The notes under the pieces: model-generated
The model's database searches: none
The model's input: only the letters and a program-made list of their open reading frames with translations
What the model was told of the DNA's origin: nothing
Shown here: positions 11,860 through 24,750 of the stretch, piece by piece
Layout of the letters: each line of letters starts with the position of its first letter
Numbering within the stretch: the stretch's first letter is position 1
Translations under genes and position numbers: made by a program
Assembly: GCA_028551475.1 (NCBI GenBank)
Contig: CM052356.1
Span: 29,787,884 to 29,851,883 of the forward strand
Reading direction: 5' to 3'
DNA from: Casuarina equisetifolia
Taxonomy: Eukaryota > Streptophyta > Magnoliopsida > Fagales > Casuarinaceae
Length of the DNA: 64,000 bases

Positions 11860-12310
11860 AAGTTATATTCTTCCCCTTGGTCTATTTAAAGGATTGTTAT
11901 CTTCCCACCACTTTCTTTTTCTACAAGACTCATATTTTTTAAGCCATTCAAATACCTACAGATTTTATTTCAAGAAGTAAACCCACCCCATGTGGGAATA
12001 ATTATTTATAAACATCAAAAAATATCTACTCCCACAAAAGGTAGTGTTCCTCATTTGGCCACATAGGTTAAAATGCAATATTTATAAGGGTTCAAATGTT
12101 TTTAGGGACAATTCTTTAAGAAAAGGCTTTGTATACTACTTTACTAATTGGCACCATTCATATAGATTTTCTTGCTCATAAATAATGAGTAGCCCATCAA
12201 CCATACATTTTTCACTTAAGGTTTTCAAAGCCTAAAAGCTAAGATGCTCATACCTCCTATGCCCTAACCAAGATTTGTCTTCTTTTAAGGCAGGTTTATG
12301 AGCATTTTCA
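11860..12310 (-). mobile_element. Ty1/copia fragment: GAG-pre-integrase and integrase N-terminus
   Basis: On the - strand, about 12310-12190 reads a GAG-pre-integrase motif (WLGHRRYEHLSF, then ALKTLSEKCMVDGL). About 12070-11860 reads an integrase core start (CGQMRNTTFCGSRYFLMF, then SHMGWVYFLK) with internal stops. This is a third, independent copia copy: its pre-integrase and integrase start lie downstream of the RNase H of the next element. The RT half is absent, because the sequence left of about 11700 leads to the unrelated gene at 10769-11203. It is clearly dead. Confidence 0.7.
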
Positions 12311-14980
12311 AATCTTATTGAGAAATTTCATTGCCTAAGCATCTTCACCCTAGCTAGCTTCACTTTTTTGTCAACTATACAACATTTGCTTCCTCTAAAC
12401 ATTTGCATAAAATTCATTTCCATCATCTATACCACATTATAGAGATCCAACTTAAGTTTTAGAACATATAAAATCTCATGTATTATTTTTTTTCTCCTTG
12501 TTTGATCTAAATGGTCATGGTTGCTAGCCCTTCTACTTGTACCCTATGATCATTGCCTAACCTAACTTGAGACTTAAAGTTTTCATCCAACTCAAAAGTG
12601 AATTTTAATTCTAAAATCAAGGTATCACACATCTAGTTTAGTTTGTATCATTGAGTAACACACATAAAAGAAGTTTTAAGTTTTTCTTCACTAACATTTG
12701 TATAGTTAACATGGTGTCCCTTCCTTACAGCTATAGTTCTTTTCTTGATGGCCAAATCAAAGACAATTTTTTGCACTATAGCTTTCCTTTTTGCCAAAAG
12801 CTTTTCTCTAAATGGTATGTCTTTTTGCAAATTTGGAAATGAGGGAATTTTTTTTGCTTACCAGTTTTTTTATCTTCACTTTCCAGCCCTCAACACTCTT
12901 TGGGGATTCAAAAGACAAATTGGTCTTAAGGGCAGTCTCCAAGAGCAGTTTTTCACATCACATAGTAAACCTTTTCTCATTGGCTTCTAGGGATCCCATA
13001 AGTTAAGTCAAGGACATAGTGTTAGGTCTTAGATATCCTTAAGGGTCAAGACTACTTAATTGAACTTCTCAATTAAAGTAACGAGGCGTTTTTCTACTAC
13101 TCTTTTATCTAGAAAGTCTCTCTCCAACCTTCTCATTTTACTCATATCATCATTCTCCAGTGTAATAATTAACCATTAATTCATGCTCATTCTTGCATAT
13201 AATTTTAAGTTCTCTTTTAAGAGATTGAAGTTTAATAAGTCTTACATTCAAATTGCCCAAATAGTCATTGTTTAAGATCACCAAAAGCTCATTCAAAGTG
13301 TTGGCATTAGCAATTCCTAAGGACATATTTTCTCCTATTATTAGACATTATCGACCTTAGTTTCATATTATTTTCAAGAAGCTTAAAGGCAATAGTAATC
13401 CTAGGTTTTGGCTTTTTGCAATCAAGTCCTCTAAGTAACTTATTTATTTATCATTCTGAAAAAAATTGACATATTTCAAAAAATTAAAGCATGAAATTGA
13501 AAAATAACGAATACAAAACTGAATTTTGTATTAATTTGATAGCATAAGAAATAAAAAATGAAATGTGGATTTATTTCGTTGAGATTTGTAGCACTTTATA
13601 TTCCTATGGTTTATCCATAGCACATGTTAAGAGCCACTATAACTTTTCATAGCCTTTGATATTTTTTAGATTCTCTTTGGGAATTTGATCCTAAATTGCA
13701 TTTTAGAACCTTTATTATATGCTATAAAATAAATGCAGTCATACATGAGTCTACAAGAAGAAGAAAAAGGGGCACTAGGAGGAAATTCTTATGACTCCAA
13801 TGTCCTAAAACCTATCCTTCAACCACACCTGCATGTTCTCTTTCTCTCTACCCCGACCTTTGAATTTGGGACTTGAGATTTTCCCACACAAGTGCAATGA
13901 CAACAATTTCGTTCTAAGTGCAACATTCACATTAGGACTCAACTTTCTCTTTCCTTAAGACTTAAAGGTTACATCTAGCTTAAAAATTTTCTGAATAAGC
14001 TAAGCAACATCTAACAAAGTGTTACATGCACAATTTTGTGAACACCCAACTAGCTTTTCTAGGGACAGATTACTGATCATTTGGGACTGTTTTGGATGGT
14101 TAAGGACGAATGAGGATTTAAGCATCATTGGAGAGACACCTTTTACCTCTGTTTTCAAAAGGGAAAACAAACCATTTTTATAGATTTTCAAGCTTTTCCA
14201 TTCTTTACACAACCAATTCTATATAAAGAGCCTCTAGTCCTACCAAAAGACAATGTCCACCTTACCATCTTACCCATTTACACAAGCAACCCTTTACCAC
14301 TCCAGTTTAAGCTAGGGGCATAGCCTTTACCAAACTCTTACACAACTAATAAAGGAATTGGTATACAAAAGGTCCTTCTTTGATTTGGACAAATTTCTTC
14401 TAACATGCACGAAACACAAATATGTGTCACGGTTGTAGTGTATCTCAATTAACTTCAAAGGATCTAGGATGAGTATTCCATGCTGCTGGGTCTAGAGTCT
14501 TTGATAATGTCACAAAAGGAGCCAGACTTACACATTAAGAGAGAATGATATTCCACAAGTTTCTAGAGGCTTTAAAAACTGTTATTCAAATATAAGGGAT
14601 CACATTTTGTTATGAAGTTGATGCCAAAAGTCGTCAAGACATACACAATTATGAATAATGCAAAATATTGAAAAGAAGGGCCATTTAAGAAGACAATGAA
14701 TACTATATTTTTGGGGTGAGACAAATAATGACTTAAGAAACATAGCAAAAAATTCACATTCTCATGACTTTAAATTCAACTTAATTATTTAGATTCCGCA
14801 TTGAATTTTTGGAAGTAGATTCATAATTAAGAAAGTGTTTGTCATTGTTTACAATTTTTAGTTATAATCCTTTCTAAGCATAATCTAAACACTCAGTGTC
14901 TAATATACTTTTGCTTCTTTTTTTTCTTTGATTGTTTTCTTGAGGATAATTTCACATGTTTCTATAACTTGTATGATAAG
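12311..14980. other. degenerate sequence, probably remaining retroelement DNA
   Basis: Many short frames on both strands. By position it should hold the gag and 5' LTR of the fragment at 11860-12310 and the 3' end of the element beginning at 14990. I cannot find an LTR pair or a primer-binding site here, and no host gene is visible. Confidence 0.4.
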
Positions 14981-16820
14981 TGAGCTAAGATTATTATATG
15001 CTTTGTTCTAGAACAATGGAGGGGATTTCGAGCCATTAAGGTAGCTAACTCACTATTACACAAAATTGTAGTTCCTTCCATCTGCTTAAAACCCATTTCT
15101 TTCAACAAACATTTGACCAAATACTTTCTTGGCTACAACAAATGCAACAATATGCTTTAACTCTACTAGTGACAGAGCCACCAAATTTTTTTTCTTGGAC
15201 ATCCAACTAAAAGAAATTGATCCAAGATTGTATAACCAATTAACTCCATCCCTTCAACTGATTTATAGTGAAGACTATAATCTAAATTCCTTTCAAATGA
15301 TTTAGCAATCCCATGTCATTCATCTCAAATTAGTTAAATATATCAACTTTAAATTTGACCAGCTTTTCATAGCAGTTACCTATATAGATTAAATCATCCA
15401 CATACAATGGCACAATGAAAGTAAATTGACCTTAATGACTCAAGAATAGGGTAGCTCATTAAGGCTTTGAACAAATCCTTCCTAGAGAAAAAGCTAGTTG
15501 ATCTTAGTAATCAAGCTCTTAGGACTTATTTCATATCATAAAGAGATTTGTTTGACTTCAACACTTTGGTTTCTTCTCCTCTTACTTCAAACCCATGAGG
15601 CTGCTCAACATAAATCTCCTCTTTAACATCACCATATAGAAATGCAACCTTAAAATCTAGATGTTGAATATTTTATTTATTTATTGTAACAATAGAAATA
15701 ATTATTTGTATTGTCTCTAAACTAACTTCTATTGCAATATGTTACAATAATTTAAACTAGCAACTTAGGAAGACCCCTTCACAACTAACCTTGCTTTATG
15801 TCTCTGTACCATTACTTGTACATCCAACTTAGCTTTAAAGATCCATTTTACACCAATGATCTTCTTTCTCATAGGTAAATCAACTAGTGACTACATCTTG
15901 TTCTTTTCAATTGTCTTGATTTCTTCCTCTTTGGTAGCTCTTCACTTCTCTTTTGTGTTTGATTTCTTAAATAAGTATGATTCAAGGTTGAAATTGTTGT
16001 AGCTCTCATAAAATCTCTTACAAATCTCATTATAATAAGAGAAAGGTCACATGGTCTTTTGGTTTCTTCTTAAGCCAATGAAGTTTCTTCTAGTTTAATT
16101 GCTTTTACATAAAAGTCAAAGTGTTGGAAACTCCAATAGGTATGGTTGGCTCTTTATGATATCCCATGGAATGACCTACATCTCTTGTTAATTCACAAGG
16201 AACTATGACATCTTACCTCTATTCTTTCTTGAGCTCTTAATTCCATGAAGCATTTTCTTCAAAAATCACATCTCTGGTAACAACCAACTTCTTTTATTCC
16301 ATATTAAAAATTTTATAGCCCTTGGTCTTCAAGCTACATCCAAGCATGGCACCTTTTTCTTCTTTTTTTCTCTAATTTGTGCTTTAATTAACTTGGCACA
16401 TGAATGCAACATAGAGACCCAAAAATCCTTAAATGTCTTATAATCAATTTAGATCCTTTCTAGACCTTATAAGGAGTTCTTTCGTTAGTTTCTGAAGTAG
16501 GCTATATTCAATGGATAAGCAACAATAAAGATAACTTCATCCTAAAAAACTTTAGGAACTCCTTTTTCTTTCATAATGCTTCGTACCATTTTCACTAAAT
16601 CCTATTCTTCCTTTCAACCACCATATTTTGTTAAGGAATAAAGCTTATTGTCAAATGCCTTTGAATTCCTTCGTTGTTGTAGAAACTATTGAAGTCTTTT
16701 AAAATGTACTCACCCTATTAATATGATCTTAAGGTCTTGATATATTTTCAATCACTTTTTCAACTTGTAATTTTAACCCATCAAAGACTCTTAGCACCTT
16801 AGCCTTCTTTATGATGAAAA

Positions 16821-17235
16821 TGTAGAAACTTTAACAAGGGTTTGGAAAAGGTTAGAGAGAGGATGAGAAAGAAACAACACATGAACTAGCTAGGCAAAAT
16901 GGTTATGAGATTTAACTAAAAGCAATAAAAGCTTACACAAGCATCTTACAAAACCAAAGAATTCTAACCCAACTATTATAGAAATGGAGCTCATGGCTTT
17001 CATATAATCTATTAACTATTATACATCAAAACATATCAAATCAAAAGAAGAGGGGATTGTAACCATATCTCTGTGAGCTTTGCACTATGTTCTACATCTT
17101 TAGGCACTACTGCATCCATACTTTATCCCATGACTTCAGTAATGAGTTAATTCTTAAGCCATGATTGCAACATTACCTTTATGAGCCTTAGACTCACTTT
17201 AGCTTGATTCATGGCAACCCTGTCGATTTCTAACA
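16821..17235 (-). repeat. 3' LTR of the inner copia element
   Basis: Runs TGTAGAAAC...TTTCTAACA on the + strand and matches 21220-21621 over its whole length, with many substitutions and small indels. A short purine tract (AATGAAGGG on the - strand) directly precedes it and could be the polypurine tract. Confidence 0.9.
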
Positions 17236-18165
17236 CCCTTCATTGACAAGGTTGGCCACAACCCCAATTAGCTCCCTTAGAAATTCATGTTAAGTACGAG
17301 GTAGACCCTTTATGAAGATGTCTACTTGTTAGATTTTACTTGGACAATACTTAAATTTTATTTCTTAGCTTCAACCAATTCTTAGATGTAATGAACTTTA
17401 ATTTTCACATGTTTAATCCTAGAATGGTGACTAAGATTCTTGGTCATTACAATAATAAACTTACTACCTCTAAGGATGATTTTTTTTCTTAATCTTGTTG
17501 GAACCCTATTTCCATGATAACTCTTAAAGGCCAAACTTCTTAATGTAGCAATTAAAGCTACCATAGATTCAGCTTTAGTAGTTGATAAGGAGATAAAACT
17601 TTACTTCTTTGAACACCATGAAAAGGCTACTTCTTTGAACACTCATGCTCTATGAACCTTTAATATTTCCTCCCTAATCATTGTTTGTATACCTAACTGA
17701 ATCAAAACCTTTAGTTCTGCTATAGAATACACCAACTTTTTTTATTTCATTAAGGTACCTCAAAATTCACTTGAGTTTGTTGTAATGCATTTTGGTAGGT
17801 TTTTGTATAAAATGAGATAGCAAAGTCATAGCATACATGATATGTAGTAGTGTTATTATGAGATATAGCAGACTTTCTATAAGGCTTCAATAGGCTTGGT
17901 TCTTAGTTTCTCTAGACTACTCCTCAACTACAATTTTCTCCCTTGTTATTAAAGGAGCATCTATAAGATTGCAATCAACTAGATGGTGCTTCATAAGTAA
18001 AACTTTGATGAATTTCATTTAAGAAATGAAGATCCCTTCCTACAACTAAAACATTTCTAATCCTAAGAAGAAATTCATAGATCCCATATCATTCATCTCA
18101 AATGCATGCATCATATCCATCTTGAATTATGCCAATAGCTTAGGATCATTTCCTATGAAAATTAG

Positions 18166-18662
18166 GTCATCCACATAGATAGATACTAGTATGGTAAAAT
18201 TTGCTCTATGAGACACAAATAAAGTTGGTTCACTAACACTAGACACAAAGCCATGGTTGATGAAGTAGGAACTTATCTTACTAACTAGCCTCTTGAAGCT
18301 TGTCTTAAACCATACAAAGCCTTATTCAACTTTAAGACATTTCTTTTTGCTCCTTTGATCTTGTACCCTATAGATTGTTCCATATGTACCTCCTTCTCTA
18401 ATTCACCATTTAGGAAGGCTGCTTTAACATCAAGTTGAGAGACAAGCCACCCATGTTGAGCAATAATGGCAAGCAATATCTTTATGGTCTCTGATCTTGC
18501 TACTAATGAAAAGGTTTTACCAAATTCTGCATTAGGAATTTGGGAGTAACCTTTAACAACTACTCTAGATTTATGATTGATTGCATGACCATCTGCATCA
18601 ATCTTGGTTTTGAAAATCCATTTCAACCTTACAACCTTTTTTCCTTTTGGCAGATCAACCAA
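18166..18662 (-). pseudogene. copia reverse transcriptase of the inner element
   Basis: An open stretch at 18285-18662 reads the copia RT start (KKVVRLKWIFKTKIDADG, SQLDVKAAFLNGELEKEVHM, LNKALYGLRQ). Beyond a break, the polymerase box IYVDDLIFIGND follows at about 18166-18180. The frame is interrupted, so no full enzyme is encoded. Confidence 0.9.
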
Positions 18663-19260
18663 GGACCATGTCTTGTTTCATTGGATGGTCCTTATTTCTT
18701 CATTCATAGCTTTTTGTCACTCTTTTTTAACTAATGCTTTTTCATATGAGACTAGATCCAAAGTTACCATAATGGTATTATGATTTTTCTTGATCTAACA
18801 TGGAAAAGAGATGTTGCTTGGCTCTTTCTTGTTCAAGGTCCAATTCCAAGTATCATCTTCATCAAACACCAAATCTTGAGTAACCTTCAATTTGCCTAAA
18901 GATAGATTCAACACTTTATATGCTTTGGAGACTTGATTGTATCTTAGAAAAATTCCTTATTCAATTCTCCTATCTAGTTTGCCCCATAACTATTTTAGAA
19001 TATGGATGTAGCACAGCAATCCAAACAACCTCCATATACTCCACACGTGATTTCCTTCTAGTCCAGGTTTCAAATGGAGTGATTTGATCAAAAGTTGTTG
19101 TGGGGCTTCGATTCAACACATAAACTACAATATTGACAGCTTTTGCCTAGAATTCTTTTGGCATGTGTTTCCGTTCTAGCATGCCTTTTGCCATCCTCAT
19201 AACTGTGTGGTTTTTCCTTTCAACAACATCATTCTACTAGGGAGAGTAGCTTGTTGTCAA

Positions 19261-19452
19261 CTAGTTCTTTATTCTATTTTTAATGCAAAAAATGTTGATT
19301 TCAAAGGATAAGTATTCTTTTCCTCTATTTGAGTGCATGGCCTTTAAATCTCTACCACATTTTTTTTTTGCCCTTGTTTTAAACTTCAAAAAGGCTTGAA
19401 TGCCTTTAATTTCTTTTAAAAAAGTCCACCTAACAAAACCTGCTTGCATCAT
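19261..19452 (-). pseudogene. copia integrase remnant of the inner element
   Basis: Reads KAMHSNRGKEYLSFE where copia integrases have RSDRGGEYLS. The catalytic Asp of the D,D35E triad has become Asn. Frames either side are broken. Confidence 0.85.
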
Positions 19453-20378
19453 TTATGAATAAAATGAAGAATCTTTTCCCTTCCTTGGTGGGAGTCTCTA
19501 TAGGGCCACAAATATCAATATGGACTAATTCTAAATGCTATATTTGCATTCTTTTCCCTTTGACAAGAAACATCTAGATATTATTTTTTTCCAAGCTAAC
19601 ATCCATTGTAAGTTGCTTCAAGATGTTTCATCTTAAGGAGTCTTTCTTCCATATTCAAATTAAATGCATCCTTAAGAGATATGTAGTTCAAACGGTTGAA
19701 CCTCTTATGCCATAGCCAGGAAGTTTTTTCAATTACACTCAATGTAGTATGGTCTAAATACTAAAATTTAGGATGAAAATTCCTTGCACTTACTATATCA
19801 ATGGCTATAACCTCCACAGTTATATCTACATCTTCAAAGATGTGACATACCATTCCTTTGAAAAGGAGAACATATTCTCCATTATCTATCCCACATTGAG
19901 TAGATTCGAACCAAGGGACAAAACTAGTAATACATCTTTGATAATCTTCACTCCTTTTCTTCTCTGCGTAAAACATTTTCCTTCCTAATTATCTCAACAT
20001 AATTGTTATCTCCAAACCTTATTCTAGACTAAAAGCTTCAATCTAGTAAGCTAAACATTCTATCAAATGGTGACGTATAACTTATGCAACCACTATCAAC
20101 ATACCATAGGCTTGGATCAGCACTCATAATTGAGAGATTCATAAAGAACAATGTATCCTCTATAGATCTCTCTTCCTTTTTCACAAAATTAGCTTGATGT
20201 CCATCCTTTATGTTGAATATTTTGCTATAGGATCGAATACTTTAACTTAGAGTTTTTCTCCACATGTCTAATTTTCCCACAATGATGACACTGAGATTTC
20301 CCTTTATGCCAATAAAACTTCTCAAGATGATTGGTCCTCTTGCATATAACCCTTTCCATTAACTAAAGTATCACTCGG

Positions 20379-20708
20379 CTAAGAGGTTCCTTCAAAAGGT
20401 TTAGGCCTTAGGTTTACCTTAGTCTTAAATGCCACTTCAATAGCCATGCTATCTTTCTTTCTCATTACTTTTTTCTCAAAAGCTTCTAATAACCCTACTA
20501 GTAGTTCATAAATACCCATGGTGTTAAGATCCTTGGTTCGTTCAACAGTGGTCACCACATAGTCGAATTTATCAATGAAGCTTATAAGTATTTTCTCTAC
20601 CACCCATGAGTCTGGCAAGTCCTCCCCTAAAGCTTTAATTTGATTTACTACTTTGTTCACTCTCCCATGGTAAGTCATTACTAACTCCCCTTCTTCCATG
20701 CTAAACAT
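20379..20708 (-). pseudogene. copia gag remnant of the inner element
   Basis: An open stretch of 109 codons with the UBN2-type gag pattern (EGELVMTYHGRVNKVVNQIK, then LPDSWVVEKILISF). It is followed after a gap by a damaged zinc knuckle near 20290. Confidence 0.85.
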
Positions 20709-21219
20709 CTCTAGATCACATTTTAGTCTTTGAATTCTAATAGTACATAACTTAAGAGTTCCTAGGAACTCATTTTTTAAAGTAGTCTAACTAGATTGTG
20801 GAGTGGTTACTTGAGCTATTTGGTTGAAGGTTGTATTTGTCATGGAGAGTTGTAACATGACTAGAGTCTTGAGCTTCTTTTTTTGATTTTTTTTTTTTTG
20901 TGCTTTTCCCATTCAATTGATGTCAACTTTTCTTCTGTATTCACTTTTGGTATTCCATTATCAACCACATCCTACAACCCTCGATACTTAAGATAGGTGG
21001 CCATTCAAATGGACCAATTTTAATAGTTGGTGCCATCGAATGTTGAAAGCAAAAGCCGCAAACCGAATGCAAGTTTTGATGGTGGTGGATTAGAAATTGC
21101 AGAAGAAGAAAAGGATTCATCTAAAAGAGTTAAAGCCATAAGGGAATAAATTCAAACACAAGGTGGGTACGATTTGTAAGGACCAATATCAAGAACCTAA
21201 AAGTAGGCTTTGATGCCAC

Positions 21220-21621
21220 TGTAGAAACTTTAACAAAGGTTTGGAAGAGTTTAGAGAGAAGATGAGAAAGAAACAACACAAACTAGCTAGGCAAAGTGGT
21301 TCTGAGATTCTACTAAAAGCAACAAAAGCATCTCACAAAACCAAAGAGTTCTAACCCAGCTATTACAAAACTAAAGCTCATGGCTTTCATATAAATTATC
21401 AACTACTACACGTCACAACACATCAAATCAAAAGAGAAGTAGGTTGTAACCATATCTCCACAAGCTTTGCAATATGCTCTACATCTCTAAGCACTATTGC
21501 ATCTATACTTTATCCCATTACTTCATTAATAAGCTTATTCCTGGCCGTGATTGCAGCATCACCTCCATGAGCCCTTTTCTCACTTTAGCTTGATTCACGG
21601 CAACCTTGTTAGTTTCTAATA
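21220..21621 (-). repeat. 5' LTR of the inner copia element
   Basis: Partner of 16821-17235. The outer end reads TTTCTAATA, where the 3' LTR has TTTCTAACA, so the terminal dinucleotide is mutated. The inner end abuts a one-base spacer and the tRNA primer site at 21206-21218. Confidence 0.9.
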
Positions 21622-21857
21622 GAAAAACACCCAAATCATACAAGAATTGTCATCCACAAATGGCACAAAATAACAATTGCCTTCATTTCTCTTTTCTCTA
21701 GGGCCACACACACCTGAGTGGACAAATCTAGTAGACCAACTTTTTCATTTTTGTTTGAGGAATGAAACGGCTAGTAAAGATAATGAAATTTCTATCTTAA
21801 TTTGGAATGTGGACATGTCAATATGGAAGTGGTTTAGTCTGACAATACCCATGCTAA

Positions 21858-22070
21858 GGAGTAGTTTGAGAACTGTGAATTATTAGAAGGACTGTTCCCT
21901 AAATAATGGTCACGCATGTCCCTCTCCTCATGTCGGTCAGCTGCATTATAAATGTGGTATGGATAAGAATCCCCAAGCGATAACGTGCCTTTATATCTAT
22001 ATTCTATATAGACATATATATAATAAGCTAAGCAGCCTTTTTGATCACGTAACAGTTCTCAAACTACTCC
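21858..22070. repeat. 19-base inverted repeat at the copia/GGP-relic junction
   Basis: GGAGTAGTTTGAGAACTGT at 21858-21876 recurs exactly as its reverse complement at 22052-22070. The right arm ends directly against the GGP-derived start codon CAT at 22071-22073. The intervening 175 bases (21877-22051) match neither neighbour that I can see. Confidence 0.85.
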
Positions 22071-22425
22071 CATCTTCTAGGGTTTAGGAAGGAAAACAAA
22101 TTGAAGATCACGATATCTAAGCGGCTGAATAGAGTGCTGTTGTTCCTGTAAGAAAGGGAAAGAATTGCTGGAGATTTAGGCTTTGGGATGTGGAGATCTG
22201 AAGAGTGAACGAGCCCTTTTATAGAAGCTCGAAGCTCTGGTGATGGAAAGAACCAATCATTCTGACCAACGAGGATAGTGGATATTTTCTTGTGATCGAT
22301 ATGGAGACAACAGCGAATCAAAAGCAAGACCGTGTAAAACCAACTTGACATGACAGGTTTTGCCTTGCGTGGGACACGGGGATCTGCCTTTGCTTTCTTT
22401 TTATTTTCTTCTCCAACAAGTATGT
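22071..22425 (-). pseudogene. GGP copy B relic: promoter, leader and start codon only
   Basis: Reading leftward on the - strand, 22425-22074 matches the promoter and leader of GGP copy A (5410-5084), including a TATA box (TATAAAA at 22217-22223) and the leader up to the start codon. The coding sequence reads ATG GGA GTA and then hits TGA, whereas copy A continues with GGA GTT CAA. Identity to GGP ends within the third codon, and nothing of exons 1-3 is found to the left, where the inverted repeat and the retrotransposon cluster begin. It is a promoter that lost its gene. An open - strand frame across 22064-22441 lies in this noncoding relic and is not a gene. Confidence 0.85.
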
Positions 22426-24750
22426 ATGCGTATCTATTCATATATTCAACAAAAAGACGATGTTCGGGGACGAAAACAGCACTTTTTAGCGATGAGACGA
22501 TGAGAACCTTTAGTTAAGGAACGATTTTCAATCGAATTTCAAATAAGGAAATAAATGCAGTGTTCTTGATTAGAAATAGGAATACAAAAGAAGGTTTTAA
22601 AGATGTTTAAGAATGAGATTCAAATGAATTTCGAGTGAAGAAATAAATGTATTTTTCTAAGTTCGGAAATATGAATGGAGATAAAAATGATTAAGATTTG
22701 ACTCAACTTATTTTCGTAACGGTTGAAATTAAATTCATTGATAAATCAAGGAAATTATAACATCAATGAATTAACTACTTTTTAAAATCTTTAGACGGAA
22801 AATTAACTACTTTTTTGTCAAAGGACTCATTATACAACCTAAGAGTCAACTCAAAATGTGGTAAAATTTATTATCATAAAAATAAGATTTTTGATATATT
22901 CATTAGTAACATGGAATTTGAGACCACATCTTGATACATTCCTTTACTATGATAGTTAAATAATCAAATCATTATAATTGAACCAAACTCCTTCCATTTA
23001 GCTCAATGTCTACTTAAAAAATAAAAAACTCCCTGGAAACTAGAGTATGTTATTTGATAGTGTCTCTCCATGATACTAGCATACGCAATGGTCCAACATG
23101 TGTATCACGCGGAAAATATAGTTGCAGATCGTCTTGTTAATTACGGGCATAGTCCAAAATGTGAAACTATTTGATCATTCTAGATCATTGCTACGTCCAT
23201 GTTTAGCAATTTTCATGTAAATATGTTAGGCTTAGGTAATTATAGACCACCATAGGGTTAAACAAATATACTGCCCAATATATTTCATGCTTTCATTACA
23301 AGTATTATGGTAGTTTGATGTATATGACACTTTACATTTTCTAAGGGTTAGACTTATACTATACCGTTGTACTTATTCGAGATATAGTTATTACACCTAA
23401 TCTTGTTGTTATTAATAAAATTTATTAAGATATCATTCATTTTAAAAAAAAAATAATAAATAATAATAAAATCAAATCAATAGAAACTTATAAGAATACT
23501 AAAGGAATTATAAATTTAATATCATATTAAGAAATTATCTAATTCAAAATTTGATTTGAAAGATAGTATAACTCATTATTATATAAATAAAATTTTTAAT
23601 CTATATCTTACTAATGCAAGACTTATTAATTTCATTTTAATCACATTCAAAGTGAAAGTTTCATTGGATACCTCACGAAAGGGTCCATTATGCACGTGAG
23701 AATTTCACGTTCCACCACAACGAGAACGTGGAAAATCAGAAAGCAAAAGAGTGGTACCAATCTGTCCACTGGCAAAACCGTAATACCAGACCAGTTTGAC
23801 CTCCAAACACGGCGCATTGGATGTTTCTTTACCCCGCCTGGGGGATCCACCATATTTAGTGGAGTTCGAAAGGTAGTAAGCATCCACAAAGTTCACCAAA
23901 ACTACGGACGTGGCCCTGTGCTTTTGTTTCCTCCATTTTGAAGAAATTCCACTTTTTATAGTAAACCGTGGCAAAATAGCGGCCTGAAAGTTATGTAGAA
24001 AATTATATTTAATTTTTGTTTACATTATCATGTTACTAACGTGACAATATTTAATTATTAATAAGAATATTACTCAAAAATACCATGATATCGAACTTTT
24101 CATTTTATATTACAATGATAAGAAGATGGAGTGAAGCGTGGAAGGCCTAGCAAAGGCTAAATACAATTATTTACATGCAGATTGTTGGATTGTGATTTGT
24201 GATAGCTCACCTAATTTGGTCCTTTGTCCATGTTGTCACGTCCATCTGCGTTGGCCTTACAAAATTCAAAACAATCCAATTAAAACCATTAAAAAATCAA
24301 TAGACCATGAGGCTATCTTGTTTTATTATAAATGTTATAATTTGGCATCTTAGATGATGAAAGAAGACGGTACAGCTTGCTGTAGTTGGAAGGTTGCAGA
24401 AAAAAAGAATTTCTCCTTGAAAAAAATAAAACTAAACTTTGATAAACTATTTCGTGCTTTGGGGCTGATTGCTTTCCAATAAGCCATCAAGTAAAATTTT
24501 ATTTAAAAGAAAAAAAAATTGAGCTAAATTTAAAGAACCATAATCATTCCTTATTTTTCATGGTTTTCAAGACAATTTTTTTTCTACAAATATAAGGTGT
24601 ATAGAGTGGCATATCTCAAAACCTGACTTCAAAAATAAAATCAATGTAAGTCCTTGTGCAAACAAATCGAATATCTTTTGTCTACTTTCAGAGCAAACAA
24701 GGACAGCCTTAGTTGTCCTGCAACCAAGCGTTAGTGAGTTGACATGAAGT
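22426..24750. repeat. upstream half of the GGP duplication, copy B
   Basis: Partner of 5411-7212, with 23654-23965 the best conserved block (G-box at 23693-23698). Sequence between blocks (22440-23640) is AT-rich and unmatched. No gene is visible. Confidence 0.75.

Larger units (their letters stand above)
16821..21621 (-). mobile_element. inner Ty1/copia LTR retrotransposon, nearly full length, inactive
   Basis: A 4.8 kb element on the - strand. LTRs are at 21220-21621 (5') and 16821-17235 (3'), flanked by the 5-base target duplication GAAAA (16816-16820 and 21622-21626). The primer-binding site TGGCATCAAAGCC (21206-21218) is a mutated initiator-Met tRNA site, one base inside the 5' LTR. Domain order is canonical for copia: gag (20379-20708), zinc knuckle near 20290 (CHHCGKIRHVEKNS, with the last Cys replaced), protease WYVDSGC (near 20085-20105), integrase (19261-19452), RT (18662-18166, with YVDD) and RNase H (LSTTKAE near 17570). 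LTR divergence, stops and lost catalytic residues show it is dead. Confidence 0.93.
14990..21880 (-). mobile_element. outer Ty1/copia element, interrupted by a younger copia insertion
   Basis: - strand order from the right: integrase start at 21730-21622 (VHSGVCGP, then CYFVPFVDDNSCMIWV), a break at 21621/16820, then integrase end and linker to about 16250 (KLVVTRDVIFEENAS). Reverse transcriptase follows at about 15660-15390 (DFKVAFLYGDVKEEIYVEQP, then LYVDDLIYIG at 15385-15410), then RNase H at about 15110-15000. Reading frames are broken in many places. The 5' gag side stops near 21880, next to the GGP relic, and I cannot find its LTRs. It is a truncated, dead copy whose coding order is continuous once the inner element is removed. 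Confidence 0.8.

Noticed and set aside
22064..22441. 125-codon open frame on the - strand
   Set aside because: It lies wholly within the promoter relic of GGP copy B, and the equivalent region of copy A is noncoding.
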